64,000 nucleotides of DNA. It comes from Blastococcus sp. DSM 46786 (GTDB taxonomy: Bacteria; Actinomycetota; Actinomycetes; Mycobacteriales; Geodermatophilaceae). The stretch is taken from positions 103,520 through 167,519 of the forward strand of contig NZ_FOAO01000010.1 in NCBI RefSeq assembly GCF_900109665.1. Reading direction: 5' to 3'. Both the position numbers and the translations under genes were made by a program. Positions 24,617 to 33,600 of the stretch are shown here, one piece after another. The notes under the pieces were generated by a model, which worked only from the letters and a program-made list of their open reading frames with translations, searched no databases and was not told the origin of the DNA. Positions within the stretch are counted from its first letter, which is position 1. Each line of letters begins with the position of its first letter.

Positions 24617-25480
24617 ATGCCCACGAACCGCACCGCTCGCGCCGCCGTCGCCGGCGGCGTCCTGCTCACCCTGCTGACCGGTTGCGCGGCCACCGACGAG
24701 TTCGCCACACCCGCGCCGGGCGACACCCCCGGCACGCTGCCGGCCGCGCACGTGCACGCCGTCGCCGTCGATCCCGGTGACGGTGCGCTGCTGCTGGCCA
24801 CCCACGAGGGGCTGATCACCGTCGCCGACGACGGCCGGCCGGCAGCCGTCGGCCCGGTCATCGACCTCATGGGATTCACCGTCGCCGGGCCCGACCACTA
24901 CCTGGCGTCGGGGCACCCCGGGCTGCGCACGGACCTGCCCAACCCGGTCGGGCTCATCGAGAGCACCGACGGCGGGGAAACCTGGGCGCCGCTGTCCCGC
25001 GCCGGCGAGTCCGACTTCCACGCCCTCACCGCCCTGCCCGGCGGGGGTGCGCTGGGCTACGACGGGGCGCTGCGCCGCACCGCCGACGGCACCACCTGGG
25101 AGCAGCTGGCCATCCCGGCCGAGCCGCACACCCTCACCGCCACCCCCGACGGCCACGTGCTGGCCACCACCGGCGCCGGGCTGCTGCGCTCCACCGACGC
25201 CGGGGCTACGTGGGCGCCGGTGGACGACGTGCCGCTGCTGCAGGTGGTGACCTGGTCCGGCGACGGCACCGCCGCGGTCGGCATCACACCGGACGGGGCG
25301 GTGTGGACCAGCACCGACGCCGCGGCCAGCTGGACCCAGCGGGGGCAGCTGGACGGGGCGCCGCAGGCGGTGGCCGCGACCACCGCCGACGGCGAGCTTC
25401 GCGTCCTCGTGGCGACCGACCACGGCCTGCTGGAGTCCACCGACGGCGGCGCCACGTTCACCACGCTGTTGAGCACCTGA
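24617..25480 (+). CDS. BNR-repeat (F510_1955-like) lipoprotein
   Basis: This 287-residue secreted lipoprotein has lipobox LLTGC (Cys about 23), followed by a beta-propeller-like chain of repeats with BNR/sialidase motifs: STDGGETWAP, RTADGTTWEQ, STDAGATWAP, STDAAASWTQ and STDGGATFTT. Similar proteins occur with DUF305 and copper genes and are annotated as exo-alpha-sialidase or F510_1955 family, but no sialidase catalytic site is evident. Likely role: an outer-face metal or stress protein; inference. It has a weak ribosome site (TGGAG). Confidence 0.7.
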   Translation: MPTNRTARAAVAGGVLLTLLTGCAATDEFATPAPGDTPGTLPAAHVHAVAVDPGDGALLLATHEGLITVADDGRPAAVGPVIDLMGFTVAGPDHYLASGHPGLRTDLPNPVGLIESTDGGETWAPLSRAGESDFHALTALPGGGALGYDGALRRTADGTTWEQLAIPAEPHTLTATPDGHVLATTGAGLLRSTDAGATWAPVDDVPLLQVVTWSGDGTAAVGITPDGAVWTSTDAAASWTQRGQLDGAPQAVAATTADGELRVLVATDHGLLESTDGGATFTTLLST

Positions 25481-25519
25481 GCCGACGCCGCGACCTGCCC
25501 CCGTGGGCTCTGGTGCTGG

Positions 25520-26158
25520 TCAGCCGGTCGGGCAGTCGCGCAGCGCCGAGCCCTTGAACTCGGGGACGGGTCGGGCCTGCGCCTCCTCGGGCGTCTCGGC
25601 CTCCCCGTTCTCCTCGATGTCCTGGATCAGCCACTCCATCTCGGCGATCTCGCGCTCCTGGGCGCGGATGATCTCGACGGCGAGCTCGCAGACGCGGACG
25701 TCGGTGATGTCGGCGCGCTCGGAGCGGGTGATGGCCAGCGAGTGGTGCGGGATCATCGCGCTCATCCAGGCGGAGTCCTGCACTGTGGCCTGGGTGCGGT
25801 CCAGCGCGATCCCTCCGCCCAGCAGCAGCAGGCTCACGGCCACGATGGCGATGTTGCCCTTCATGTTCTTGTACATGTTGAGCATCCAGGCCAGCATGAC
25901 CAGCCCCATGGTGCCGCCCATGGTGATCGCCATGAACACGCGACTCTGGCTGAACTGGACGTGGCTCCACTCCCAGGTGCCGGCGAACATCGTCCAGTAC
26001 ATGACCACCATGGACGTGGCGATCATCGCCGCGAAGCGCAGGTACATCTTCCGCTGCATCTTCTTCTGCATCCCACCGTCGTCGGAGGCGTCGTGGTGGC
26101 CGGACTCCTCGCCGCCGTGCCCGCGCGAGTGGTCCTCGTTGCTGCTCTTGGTCGCCAT
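25520..26158 (-). CDS. DUF305 integral membrane protein
   Basis: The 212-residue protein has a His/Asp-rich N-terminus (HSRGHGGEESGHHDASDDGG) and three hydrophobic helices (about 40-60, 75-95, 100-118), the middle rich in Met. A DUF305 helical domain with MIPHHSLAITRSERA and a final EMEWLIQDI follows. It is probably a copper-binding membrane protein partnered with the DUF305 lipoprotein. It is convergent with the BNR gene, 39 bases apart. ATG lies at 26158. Confidence 0.8.
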   Translation of the reverse strand: MATKSSNEDHSRGHGGEESGHHDASDDGGMQKKMQRKMYLRFAAMIATSMVVMYWTMFAGTWEWSHVQFSQSRVFMAITMGGTMGLVMLAWMLNMYKNMKGNIAIVAVSLLLLGGGIALDRTQATVQDSAWMSAMIPHHSLAITRSERADITDVRVCELAVEIIRAQEREIAEMEWLIQDIEENGEAETPEEAQARPVPEFKGSALRDCPTG

Positions 26159-26287
26159 GGGTTGGTGTTCCGTTCTCTCGCCGACCGGTCTCCGGGGGCC
26201 GGGCGTGGGTGGTCGTGCCCTGCCGACGTCCCGGCGCCTGGTAGGGGCCTGGTGCGCTGGGACGCCTGCTGGTTCGGGCCGGGTCGG

Positions 26288-26695
26288 TCAGCCCAGCGAG
26301 CTGATGAGGTCGCGGCACGCCTGCTCGCAGCGCCGGCATGCCTCGGCGCAGACGCGGCAGTGCTCGTGCATCTCGGCGTGCTCGGCGCACTCGTCACCGC
26401 ATGCCTTGCACGCCGCAGCGCAGGCCTCGAGCACCGCCCGGGTCAGGTTGGCGTCGTAGCCGGTGTGCCGGGACAGCACCCGGCCGGTGCTGTCGCACAC
26501 GTCGGCGCAGTCGAGGTTGGTGCGGATGCACTTGGTGAGATCGGCGACGGTGTCCTCGGACAGGCACGCGTCGGCGCAGGCGGTGCAGGCCTGGGCACAT
26601 TCGAAGCACGCCTCTACGCACTCGCGGAGCTTGTCCTTGTCCACCCCGCCGAGGTCCTTGGGGTAGGTGTCGAGCATCTGCGCGGCCACGGTCAT
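26288..26695 (-). CDS. Cys-rich four-helix-bundle copper-binding protein (Csp/DUF326-like)
   Basis: The 135-residue product has 18 Cys in CxxxC and CxxC spacing along helices (CVEACFECAQACTACADAC...CRVCAEACRRCEQAC), the pattern of copper storage proteins (Csp) and DUF326. Such bundles hold many Cu(I) ions in the tube. There is no signal peptide, so it is the cytosolic type. ATG at 26695 has GAGGAGG six bases upstream. It is divergent from the ArsR-type regulator with a shared palindrome between them. Confidence 0.88.
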   Translation of the reverse strand: MTVAAQMLDTYPKDLGGVDKDKLRECVEACFECAQACTACADACLSEDTVADLTKCIRTNLDCADVCDSTGRVLSRHTGYDANLTRAVLEACAAACKACGDECAEHAEMHEHCRVCAEACRRCEQACRDLISSLG

Positions 26696-26766
26696 GGCTA
26701 CCTCCTCGGATCTCCGGCGCCGGAGGGCTCGGGTGCCGTCCGGGGCTGTCGCCGGCGGATCCGTGC

Positions 26767-26788
26767 TACCCGTAGATCCGTACGGGTA
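26767..26788. promoter_or_regulatory. Palindromic operator between the Csp-like and ArsR genes
   Basis: TACCCGTA-GATCCG-TACGGGTA has perfect 8-bp arms. It lies 72 bases before the Csp-like start and 25 bases before the ArsR start, so it can serve both directions. It is the likely binding site of the ArsR protein. Confidence 0.65.
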
Positions 26789-26812
26789 TGAGCGCACCGG
26801 AGGTGTTTCTCG

Positions 26813-27193
26813 ATGTCCGAACCCACCCACGCCCATCCGGTCGATCCCGAACGGGTCGCCCACGCCCGCAGCCGGCTGCCCAGCCGCGATGAAGCGGCCC
26901 AGCTGACCAGCGTGCTGAGCCTGATGGCGGACCCCACGCGTGCCCGCGTGTTGTTCGCCCTGGACATGGTGGAGGAGCTGTGCGTCGGCGACCTGGCACT
27001 GGCGCTGGAGGTCAATGAGGACGCCGTCGGGTACGCGCTGCGGCTGCTGCGTACCGCGGGGCTGGTGGTCAAGCGCAAGCAAGGGCGCGTCGTGTACTAC
27101 CGCCTCGCCGACGGCTTCCCCGAGCCACTGCGCGAGCACTGCCTGCGCCAGCTGATCGCCCTGTCCCAGGCGCCGGCGCCCGACGAGGGCTGA
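26813..27193 (+). CDS. ArsR/SmtB family metal-responsive regulator
   Basis: This 126-residue winged-helix protein has VLSLMADPTRARVLFAL, the recognition-helix region LEVNEDAVGYALRLLRTAGLV and the wing KRKQGRVVYYRL. Cys57 in ELCVGDLA sits where ArsR/CmtR proteins bind metal, but the usual second Cys of CVC is Gly59. Cys110 and the N-terminal His residues could complete a site. It probably represses itself and the Csp-like gene until metal binds. ATG has GGAGG about nine bases upstream. Confidence 0.85.
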   Translation: MSEPTHAHPVDPERVAHARSRLPSRDEAAQLTSVLSLMADPTRARVLFALDMVEELCVGDLALALEVNEDAVGYALRLLRTAGLVVKRKQGRVVYYRLADGFPEPLREHCLRQLIALSQAPAPDEG

Positions 27194-27235
27194 GGCCGCC
27201 CGGCGCGGGCCCCGGCTCATCGACCGGCCGCACAA

Positions 27236-27439
27236 GTGGAGATCGAGCCGCACAACACCAGCGAGGTGGAGGTCTGGTTCGTCGCCGAGGACCCCGGGCG
27301 CACCCGGGTGGAGCTGGAGCACCGCAACCTCGACCGGCACGGCCCCGGTTGGCAGTCCGTGGCAGAGGGCGTCGGCCACGACCAGGGCTGGCCGCTGTAC
27401 CTCGACCGGTACGCCGCCCTGTTCGGCGATCGCGGCTGA
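27236..27439 (+). pseudogene. Truncated SRPBCC (AHSA1-like) protein, C-terminal part only
   Basis: The frame encodes only the last two strands and the long C-terminal helix of an SRPBCC domain (SEVEVWFVAEDPGRTRVELEHRNL ... GWPLYLDRYAALF). The N-terminal half (about 80 residues) is missing, because the ArsR gene ends 43 bases before. ArsR-SRPBCC pairs are common in actinobacteria, so the break may be a recombination joint downstream of arsR. Confidence 0.65.
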
Positions 27440-27479
27440 CGGCCACCGGCTGCACAGGTCCCGCCGGTTCGCGTGGCGG

Positions 27480-27770
27480 TCAGCGGTCCGCGGTCGCCAC
27501 CTGCCATACCGGGCCGCGGTGGGCGACGGCCGGCCGCAGCCCGTGGTCAGCCAGGACGGCGAGCATTGCCGCCGGGGAGTGGGCGAAGGTGCGGAACTCC
27601 CGCCGGGCCAGCCGGAACATCGTGTTCTGGGTGAGGACGACCGCGCGGGAGACCGGGCTGCGCGGCGGGAAGCTGAACACGAACCGACCGCGGGTGCGCT
27701 CGGCGACCGCACCGAGCAGGCCGGGGTGGTCGGCCGCCACGGCCTCTGCCGGGACGCGCGAGAAGTGACC
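27480..27770 (-). pseudogene. Truncated SAM-dependent methyltransferase, C-terminal part only
   Basis: The minus frame from about EAVAADHPGLLGAVAERTRGRFVFSFPPR to the TGA resembles the C-terminal third of class I methyltransferases of the Mg-protoporphyrin O-methyltransferase type (RREFRTFAHSPAAMLAVLADHGLRP...HRGPVWQVA). The SAM-binding N-terminal domain is absent; upstream sequence in this frame has no bias. It is convergent with the SRPBCC remnant, so two broken genes face each other here. Confidence 0.6.
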
Positions 27771-27904
27771 CGCCGGGCACGGGCGCTGATCCGGACGGTC
27801 ACTCGACCACGGGCCGCAGCCATCGTGGGCCCTCCACGGCGGCGGCCACGCCTGGCTGCGCCACCTGGTGCGGCCGATCGCCCCCTGATCGGGTCGACCA
27901 CGTT

Positions 27905-27939
27905 CAGCAGGGGCCCACCGGTTCGGTGGGCCCCTGCTG
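27905..27939 (-). terminator. Strong terminator after the nuclease gene
   Basis: CAGCAGGGGCCCACCG and its complement enclose GTT: a 16-bp perfect stem, 28 bases past the nuclease stop on the minus strand. Confidence 0.8.
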
Positions 27940-27966
27940 CCGTTCATGCTTCGCCGCGTCGACGTA

Positions 27967-29280
27967 CTAGCCGGCGTGCGATCCGGGTCGGAGCGCGCGT
28001 GCTGCCTCCTGCAGGTGTCCGGTCAGGACCCGGCGCAGGGTCTCAGCTGACGTGCGAATGCTCGCCAGCGACTTCTCCCCGCTGGAGATGTGACGAGTCA
28101 GTTCGTCCCATCGGGGGAGGAGCTCCAGGGCGTGACCCACTGCAGTCTGCGCTTGACCGACGTCGACGGACGCGCCCGGCTGCTGCCCGGCGGCGATGAC
28201 CAGACTCAGCTCCCTGAGCACCGACAGCACGAGGGTGAACGCAGTCGGATCGTCCGCCGCGACGACGAAGTCGACAGCACCGACCCGGCAGAACCGGCTC
28301 GGACCCGGGACGTGGGTCTCGTCCGGAACCACGAGCAGGCCCACCGTGGCGCGGCGAACACGCCTGGCGTCGGAGAGCGCTTGCTGAGCTTCGCGGACGC
28401 TGAGCGCCCTGGAGCGGTTCTTGCACTCCACTGCGATGGTGGGACGCGCCCCGCTGCTGAGGACGCACAGGACCACGTCCCCCGCCTTGCGGCTGTTGCT
28501 GCCCGGCGCCGGCGTCGAGCCCACGTGCTCGACCACATCGCCGGTTGCCGCCGCGAAGGACGCGAGGTGGTCGGCGACCAGGGTCTCCCAGGCGGTGCCG
28601 GCCACGTTGGGGTTGCGGCGGCCGGCTGCCTGCCCGGCCTGCTGAGCCTGGATCATGCCGCGCACGGCGGCTATCCCCTCGGCCAGTTCCCGACGTGCGC
28701 CGTCGACGCTGGCGGTGATCTCCCTCTTGGCGGCCGACAGCGGTGACATCGGATTGTCCGTCGAGAGGGTGCTCCGCACCTGCTCCGTGTGGGACGACAC
28801 GACCCGGGCCAGCTGGCTCAGTGCCTCCGCCTGGACGGTGGTCGCGGCCTGCCGGACCGCCTCCTGGACGTTCGCGGCTTCGCCGCCGAGCACGGCCGAG
28901 AGCCGTGCCGGTAGATCGGCCAGCGCAGTGGCGGCGGCCTGGCGGGTGGCCTGCTCGGTGTCGGCGAGGCGAGCGGTGAGCTCGTCCAGCTGCGCGACGG
29001 TGGCCGTCGCCCGGGTCGCGAGGGCATCCTCGAAGCCACTCAGGGCTCGCTGGACGACCGCCTCGACGTCGGTGCCGCGCTGCAGCTCGCCGGCCATCAG
29101 GCCGACCGCGACGGCACGGGCCACGGTCTCCTCGAGGGAGGCCGGGCCGTGTGCGGCCAGTTCCCGCTGGGCGATCGCGACCACCTCACGGTGCGTCACC
29201 CGCAGGTGGCGGATCTCCAGGGCGTCACCGGAGACGGTGACGTTCCCGCTGCGGCCTCGCTGGGCCGGGAGGGCGGTCAT
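27967..29280 (-). CDS. Coiled-coil protein with a PD-(D/E)XK-like nuclease domain
   Basis: This is a 437-residue soluble protein. The N-terminal 230 residues are long Ala/Glu/Gln-rich helices (coiled coil) with phases such as ATVAQLDELTARLADTEQATRQ. A conserved linker (NPNVAGTAWETLVADHLASFA) then leads to a core with Asp268 (KAGDVVLCV) and Glu285-x-Lys287 (IAVECKNRS), the D...ExK metal site of restriction-type nucleases. The helix VREAQQALSDARRVRRATVGLLVV fits the fold. It is likely a DNA-cutting enzyme, perhaps of a defence or recombination system; inference. ATG overlaps the upstream stop (ATGA). Confidence 0.7.
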   Translation of the reverse strand: MTALPAQRGRSGNVTVSGDALEIRHLRVTHREVVAIAQRELAAHGPASLEETVARAVAVGLMAGELQRGTDVEAVVQRALSGFEDALATRATATVAQLDELTARLADTEQATRQAAATALADLPARLSAVLGGEAANVQEAVRQAATTVQAEALSQLARVVSSHTEQVRSTLSTDNPMSPLSAAKREITASVDGARRELAEGIAAVRGMIQAQQAGQAAGRRNPNVAGTAWETLVADHLASFAAATGDVVEHVGSTPAPGSNSRKAGDVVLCVLSSGARPTIAVECKNRSRALSVREAQQALSDARRVRRATVGLLVVPDETHVPGPSRFCRVGAVDFVVAADDPTAFTLVLSVLRELSLVIAAGQQPGASVDVGQAQTAVGHALELLPRWDELTRHISSGEKSLASIRTSAETLRRVLTGHLQEAARALRPGSHAG

Positions 29281-29654
29281 CGCGGCAGCTCCGCCTGGAG
29301 CAGCTGCGCGACCGTGACCGGTGGCCCGTCGCCGAGGCGGCGGCAGGTCAGGCAGTCCGCGGCCCGGGTCAGCGGGTCGCCGGTGTGCTCGGCTTGGAGC
29401 AGGAGGAGGTGCAGGCCGGTCTCGATCACCCGGAAGTCGTCCGGGTGCCGCCTGCGCAGTGCCTCCTCGATCGCCACGACGGCGTCGAGCAGCTCCTGCT
29501 CGTCGGCGCCGCCGTGGGCCTGGGCCGAGATCAGCCGGGCCGACGCGGCCAGCCAGCTCGAGAGGAGCCGGCGGAGATCCCGGTCACGGTGTGCGGCCTC
29601 GGCCGCGGGGGACGCCGGTCCGGAGACCGGGAGGGGACGGATGGATTGGGACAC
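29277..29654 (-). CDS. Small helical protein coupled to the nuclease gene
   Basis: GTG at 29654 gives 125 residues; longer open sequence upstream has no codon bias. It is mostly helical (RDLRRLLSSWLAASARLISAQAH, DAVVAIEEALRRRHP) with a CLTC motif near the end (Cys pair about 104-107). I do not recognise a family. The four-base ATGA overlap with the nuclease gene means the two are translated together, so this is probably a partner or inhibitor. The ribosome site is weak (GAAGGG). Confidence 0.6.
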   Translation of the reverse strand: MSQSIRPLPVSGPASPAAEAAHRDRDLRRLLSSWLAASARLISAQAHGGADEQELLDAVVAIEEALRRRHPDDFRVIETGLHLLLLQAEHTGDPLTRAADCLTCRRLGDGPPVTVAQLLQAELPR

Positions 29655-29681
29655 GGTGGGCCCTTCGGGTTGCTGGGCGCC

Positions 29682-29713
29682 GTGGTGCGGGGGACGGACG
29701 TCCCCCGCACCAC
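29682..29713 (-). terminator. Perfect 32-bp palindrome between the Cys-rich gene and the nuclease operon
   Basis: GTGGTGCGGGGGACG, two bases, then its exact complement. It lies 64 bases after the stop of the Cys-rich gene and 28 bases before the GTG of the next. It could end the first transcript or be an operator for the nuclease pair. Confidence 0.6.
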
Positions 29714-29776
29714 GGGGGTGGCGTTCGTCCACCGCCGGACACCATCGGGGCGGCGCGGCCGGGGACAAGGTGCGGA

Positions 29777-30166
29777 TCACCGCCGCTCGTTCCGATGGCG
29801 CTCCCGGGTCCACAGCAGGCCGACCAGGCCGCCGATGTGGACCACCTCCCCCTGCTCCTGGAGGTAGTCCCAGTCGCTGTCGCTGAGCAGCGTCGGCCCG
29901 CAGACCTGGACGATGACGTCGACCGCAGCGGGTGCTTCCCCGCTGAGCAGCCAGCTCAGGCGACTGCAGCTGAGGTCGTGCTCCTCGCACCAGCAGCGGT
30001 GCCCCGGGACCGTCAGCTCACAGTTGAAGCAGGTCGTGCAGGTCTCGCTGGCGTCGTACTCGACGGGGTCGACAGCAGGCAGGCGGTTGGTGACGGTGAC
30101 CGCCGCGAGGCACACCTCGTTGCACAGCATGACGCTGGCGCCGCGGTCGATGGGCAAGAACAACAT
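29777..30166 (-). CDS. Cys-rich hypothetical protein
   Basis: This 129-residue protein has Cys43, Cys46, Cys49, Cys58, Cys60, His63 and Cys67 in a tight group (CTTCFNCELTVPGHRCWCEEH), probably a zinc site. It ends in a hydrophobic and aromatic C-terminus (HIGGLVGLLWTRERHR). No family was recognised. Strong third-position G/C supports it as a real gene. ATG has GGGAG seven bases upstream. It lies upstream of the nuclease pair in the same direction, with a palindrome between. Confidence 0.6.
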   Translation of the reverse strand: MLFLPIDRGASVMLCNEVCLAAVTVTNRLPAVDPVEYDASETCTTCFNCELTVPGHRCWCEEHDLSCSRLSWLLSGEAPAAVDVIVQVCGPTLLSDSDWDYLQEQGEVVHIGGLVGLLWTRERHRNERR

Positions 30167-30319
30167 GAGGGAGCTCCCGGAGGGCTCGGCCGGCGCCCCG
30201 CCGGCGGGGACGGCGCCGGAAGGCGACCGCGGCCGGACCGTGCTGCGAGTCCGAGCCGCTGCATTCGCCTCGGCCGGGCTCATTGCGCCGAGGGGCACTC
30301 GCGCCGACAGGTCACCGGC

Positions 30320-30523
30320 ATGGACACCGACCTGCCCGCCCACCCCGACCACGAGCCCGCCGCGCTGCGCCGCTACCGCGAGCTGGTCGCTCGCCTCAGC
30401 GACCCGTCGGCCCTGACCGACGAGGCGTTCGACCTGCTCGCGCCGCCCGGCGGTGACACCGCAGGTGACGAGGGCGTCTGGGTGCCCCTCATCGTCACCA
30501 GCGGGGTTGTTCCCGAGGTGTAG
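30320..30523 (+). CDS. Small hypothetical protein
   Basis: This 67-residue frame (MDTDLPAHPDHEPAALRRYRELVARLSD...) has nearly all codons ending in G or C, which supports coding. The N-terminal half is helical and acidic; no family recognised. The ribosome site is poor (ACAGGT). It lies in the gap between the Cys-rich gene (divergent) and the recombinase-like gene, 110 bases before the latter and in the same direction. Confidence 0.45.
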   Translation: MDTDLPAHPDHEPAALRRYRELVARLSDPSALTDEAFDLLAPPGGDTAGDEGVWVPLIVTSGVVPEV

Positions 30524-30633
30524 AACCCCAGGTCCATTTCGCTGGTTCGGGGGCCTTGTATCGCTGCGATTGCCGCCGACGGTGCCCTCGGCACGGTGCG
30601 AACCGTTCGCGCCCCGCCGAGAGGACCACCCCC

Positions 30634-33600
30634 ATGTCGATGTACACGCCGCAGAAGGTCTACCGCCTGCTGGCTCCGCTGCTGCCCCCTGGTGCCCCGA
30701 CGTGCGTGAACCTGCCGCGCTTCTCCGAGGAGAAGCACTGGCCGGGACTGGCGGCACAGATCGCCGCGCTGTTCGAGGCCTACGCGCCGGGCAGCCCCGC
30801 GCTGCAGACCATGCAGAGCTGGCCGGAGGAGGTGTGGAACCCCGAACACGCGGCGCTCGGTGCGCAGTACGGCGTCCAGTGGCTGCGGCTGGCGGATCTG
30901 CACCACCTCGCCGAGGGGGAGGACCCGCTCATCTGCGTTGTTCTCGTCGGCGACCAGCTGCTGGTCGGCGCCACGCTGTCCACGACGAAGCGGCACATCG
31001 CCCGTGAGGACGGCGAGGACGAGAACGCGTACCTGGTCCTGCTGATGGCGCTGATGAACCACTACCGCTCCCTGCGGGCGCTGCGGTGGGTCGAGGATGT
31101 CACCCGGGCCGCTCGGGACGACTTCGGCTGGTCTTCGATCAAGCGCAAGTGCAAGGACCGCGGAATCCGCATCGTGCTCGCTGGCCGGTCCTACGACCTC
31201 CACGACCAGGGCGACGAGCTGGCGCTGAAGGCGCTGGGCATCCCGGCCACCCAGGACGACGACAAGCGGCGCAAGGCCCTCACCGGCAAGCGCCTGCTCA
31301 AGTACATGTCCGGGGGCGCCGCCATCGCCGAGGACCAGATGCCCCACGGCTGGCGCTTCGCTCGCGACGACCACGGCCGGGCCCGGTGGGAGGGCATGCG
31401 CGGCTACATCCCGGAGGGCGAGTTCGCGACCGCTGCTGCCCTCCAGGACCTGTACCGGCGCGTCGCCGCCGGTGAGACGTGGACGCGCATCGCCGACCAG
31501 CTGATCGACTGGGAGGCGAAGGGCAACATCACGCGTCGGGCCCACGCCAGCATCGGCAGGACCTACGCCGACGTCGACGGGGACCCCCAGGCCCGGTACG
31601 GCGCTGCGAAGGGCGTCTTCGTGCGGGGCAACGGCCGCCCGAAGGTCGCGCCCACCGAGGCTGCGATCGCCGACTACGAGGGCGGCGGCGACCCCGCCGT
31701 GCTGTTCAGCCCCGAGATCCGGCTGTTCCTCGGCAAGGTCGAGCTCGTGCGCACCGGCCGGTACTTCCGCCGGCTCACCAACGACATCCGCGGCCGCAAC
31801 GTCGTCCTCCACGGCCTGGCCGCCACCTACCAGGACGAGGACGACGAGTTCGGCTGGTTCGACGTGCTCAGCGAGCCGTGGGCGTGGCCGGTCGACCCGG
31901 TCAGCGGAGAGCCGCTGGCCCGGTTCGGCATCTCCGACGAGACCTGCCGCAAGGTCGGCGCCCGCCTGCTGCGGGAGCTGCGGCAGCCGCCGGCGGAGTC
32001 CGGCGGCCGAGTCCACCACTCGCGGCTGGTGCGCCGAGTGCTGCAGAACTTCAACCTCTGGACCGTGAAGCCGGGGAAGCCCGGCGCCCAGTACGACGAC
32101 GAGCCCACCGAGTACGGCATCGAGGCGCGCCAGAACAACAGCGGCAAGGACAACTTCGTCGTCCTGTTCCGCCGGTACAGCGTCGGCGGCAAGCCCAACG
32201 GTGACCGTCGTGGCCTGTCCTGGCTCGGCCCGAAGGAGAGGAAGCCCGAGCACATCGCCGCGACCGGCAGCCTGGACGACCTCACCGGCTCGGTCGCCGC
32301 GGCGCTCGACGACGCGCTCACCGCGCTCGCCGGCAGCACGGAGCTGGCCACGTTCGACGGGACCGCGCCGGCTGGCGAGGACCTCCACCGGCGACGCGTC
32401 TCCCTCGAATCACAGCTCGGCCGACTGACCGAGGAGGCCGCGGCGCTGCGCCGCGACGCCGACAACCAGCGTCTGATGGCCGGGCGCAAGGTGGATGCGG
32501 GTGATCTCGAGGGCGCGGACCGCTACGACCAGCTCGCCACACGGAAGACCGCCGAGGCGGTGGCGAAGGACCAGGACCACGAGCGCGTGCGCCAGGAGCT
32601 CGCGGCGCTCGAAGATGCGCTGAGGGCGGCCACCCGCAGCCGCGAGGCAGAGGTGGACGTCTCCGTCGGCGCCTGGCTGGTCGCTGGCCTGCGTCGTGCC
32701 GTCTACACCGGCGGCCGCGGCTCGGCGGTGCTCGGCAAGCTGGCCGACAAGACGTTCACGCACTGGACCTTCCGGGCCGACGACGAGGACCTGCACTGGG
32801 GCTGCGTCGCGGAGCTGCCCCTCCGCGACGGCGGCAAGCTGCGCCTGCCGTTGGCCAGCTGCATCCGCAACGTCCGGACCCGGCCCGGCAAGGGCCTCGC
32901 CTCGGCCGACGTCGTCGCCCGCTACGTCCTCGACGAGGGTCGCGACATCAAGGAGGTGGCCACCATCCTCGCTGCCACTCGCCGGACCCTCTTCGTCAAG
33001 ATCCTCATGCCCTGGCTGGTCGCCAACCGGGTGAAGGCCCGTGGCGCCAAGAGCTCCCTGCTCGACCACCCGCTCCCCGCGGTGCGGCGCATCGTGTACG
33101 CGGCGGTCACCGGCACGGACAACGGCGTCGCCGCTCGCTGGCCGGAGGCCGTCTCGAACCTCGTCGTCTCGACCTACACCGACCCCGACCTGCCGTGGGG
33201 CGACGCCGCCGTCCCCGACGACGTCCGGCCGGTGATGCGGCTGGCAGCCACCCTGGACCAGCCGGGGCCGCGCGAGCACGGCCTGCTGGTCTCTGAGGCC
33301 TCCCTGCTGCTCGGCGTCTCCGAGGACGAGGTGCGCAGCTGGGTCGTACCGGTGCCCCCGTCGTCCGGCGGGTTCAAGCGCCCGCAGTACCTGCAGTACG
33401 TCCCGGGCAGCAACAAGCAACGGGTCGAGCTGATCCCGTGTCCGCACCGGCGGTGCGGAGGCCGCGCCAGCCACGTGGTGATGCTCGCGGAGGTCGCGCG
33501 CAGCGGGTTCGGTGTGCTGTGCCCGGCCTGCCGCCGCGCCCCCCGCAAGGACGACACGTGGGCCTGGATCGCCTTCCCGCCCGTCTACCTCGGCACCTGG

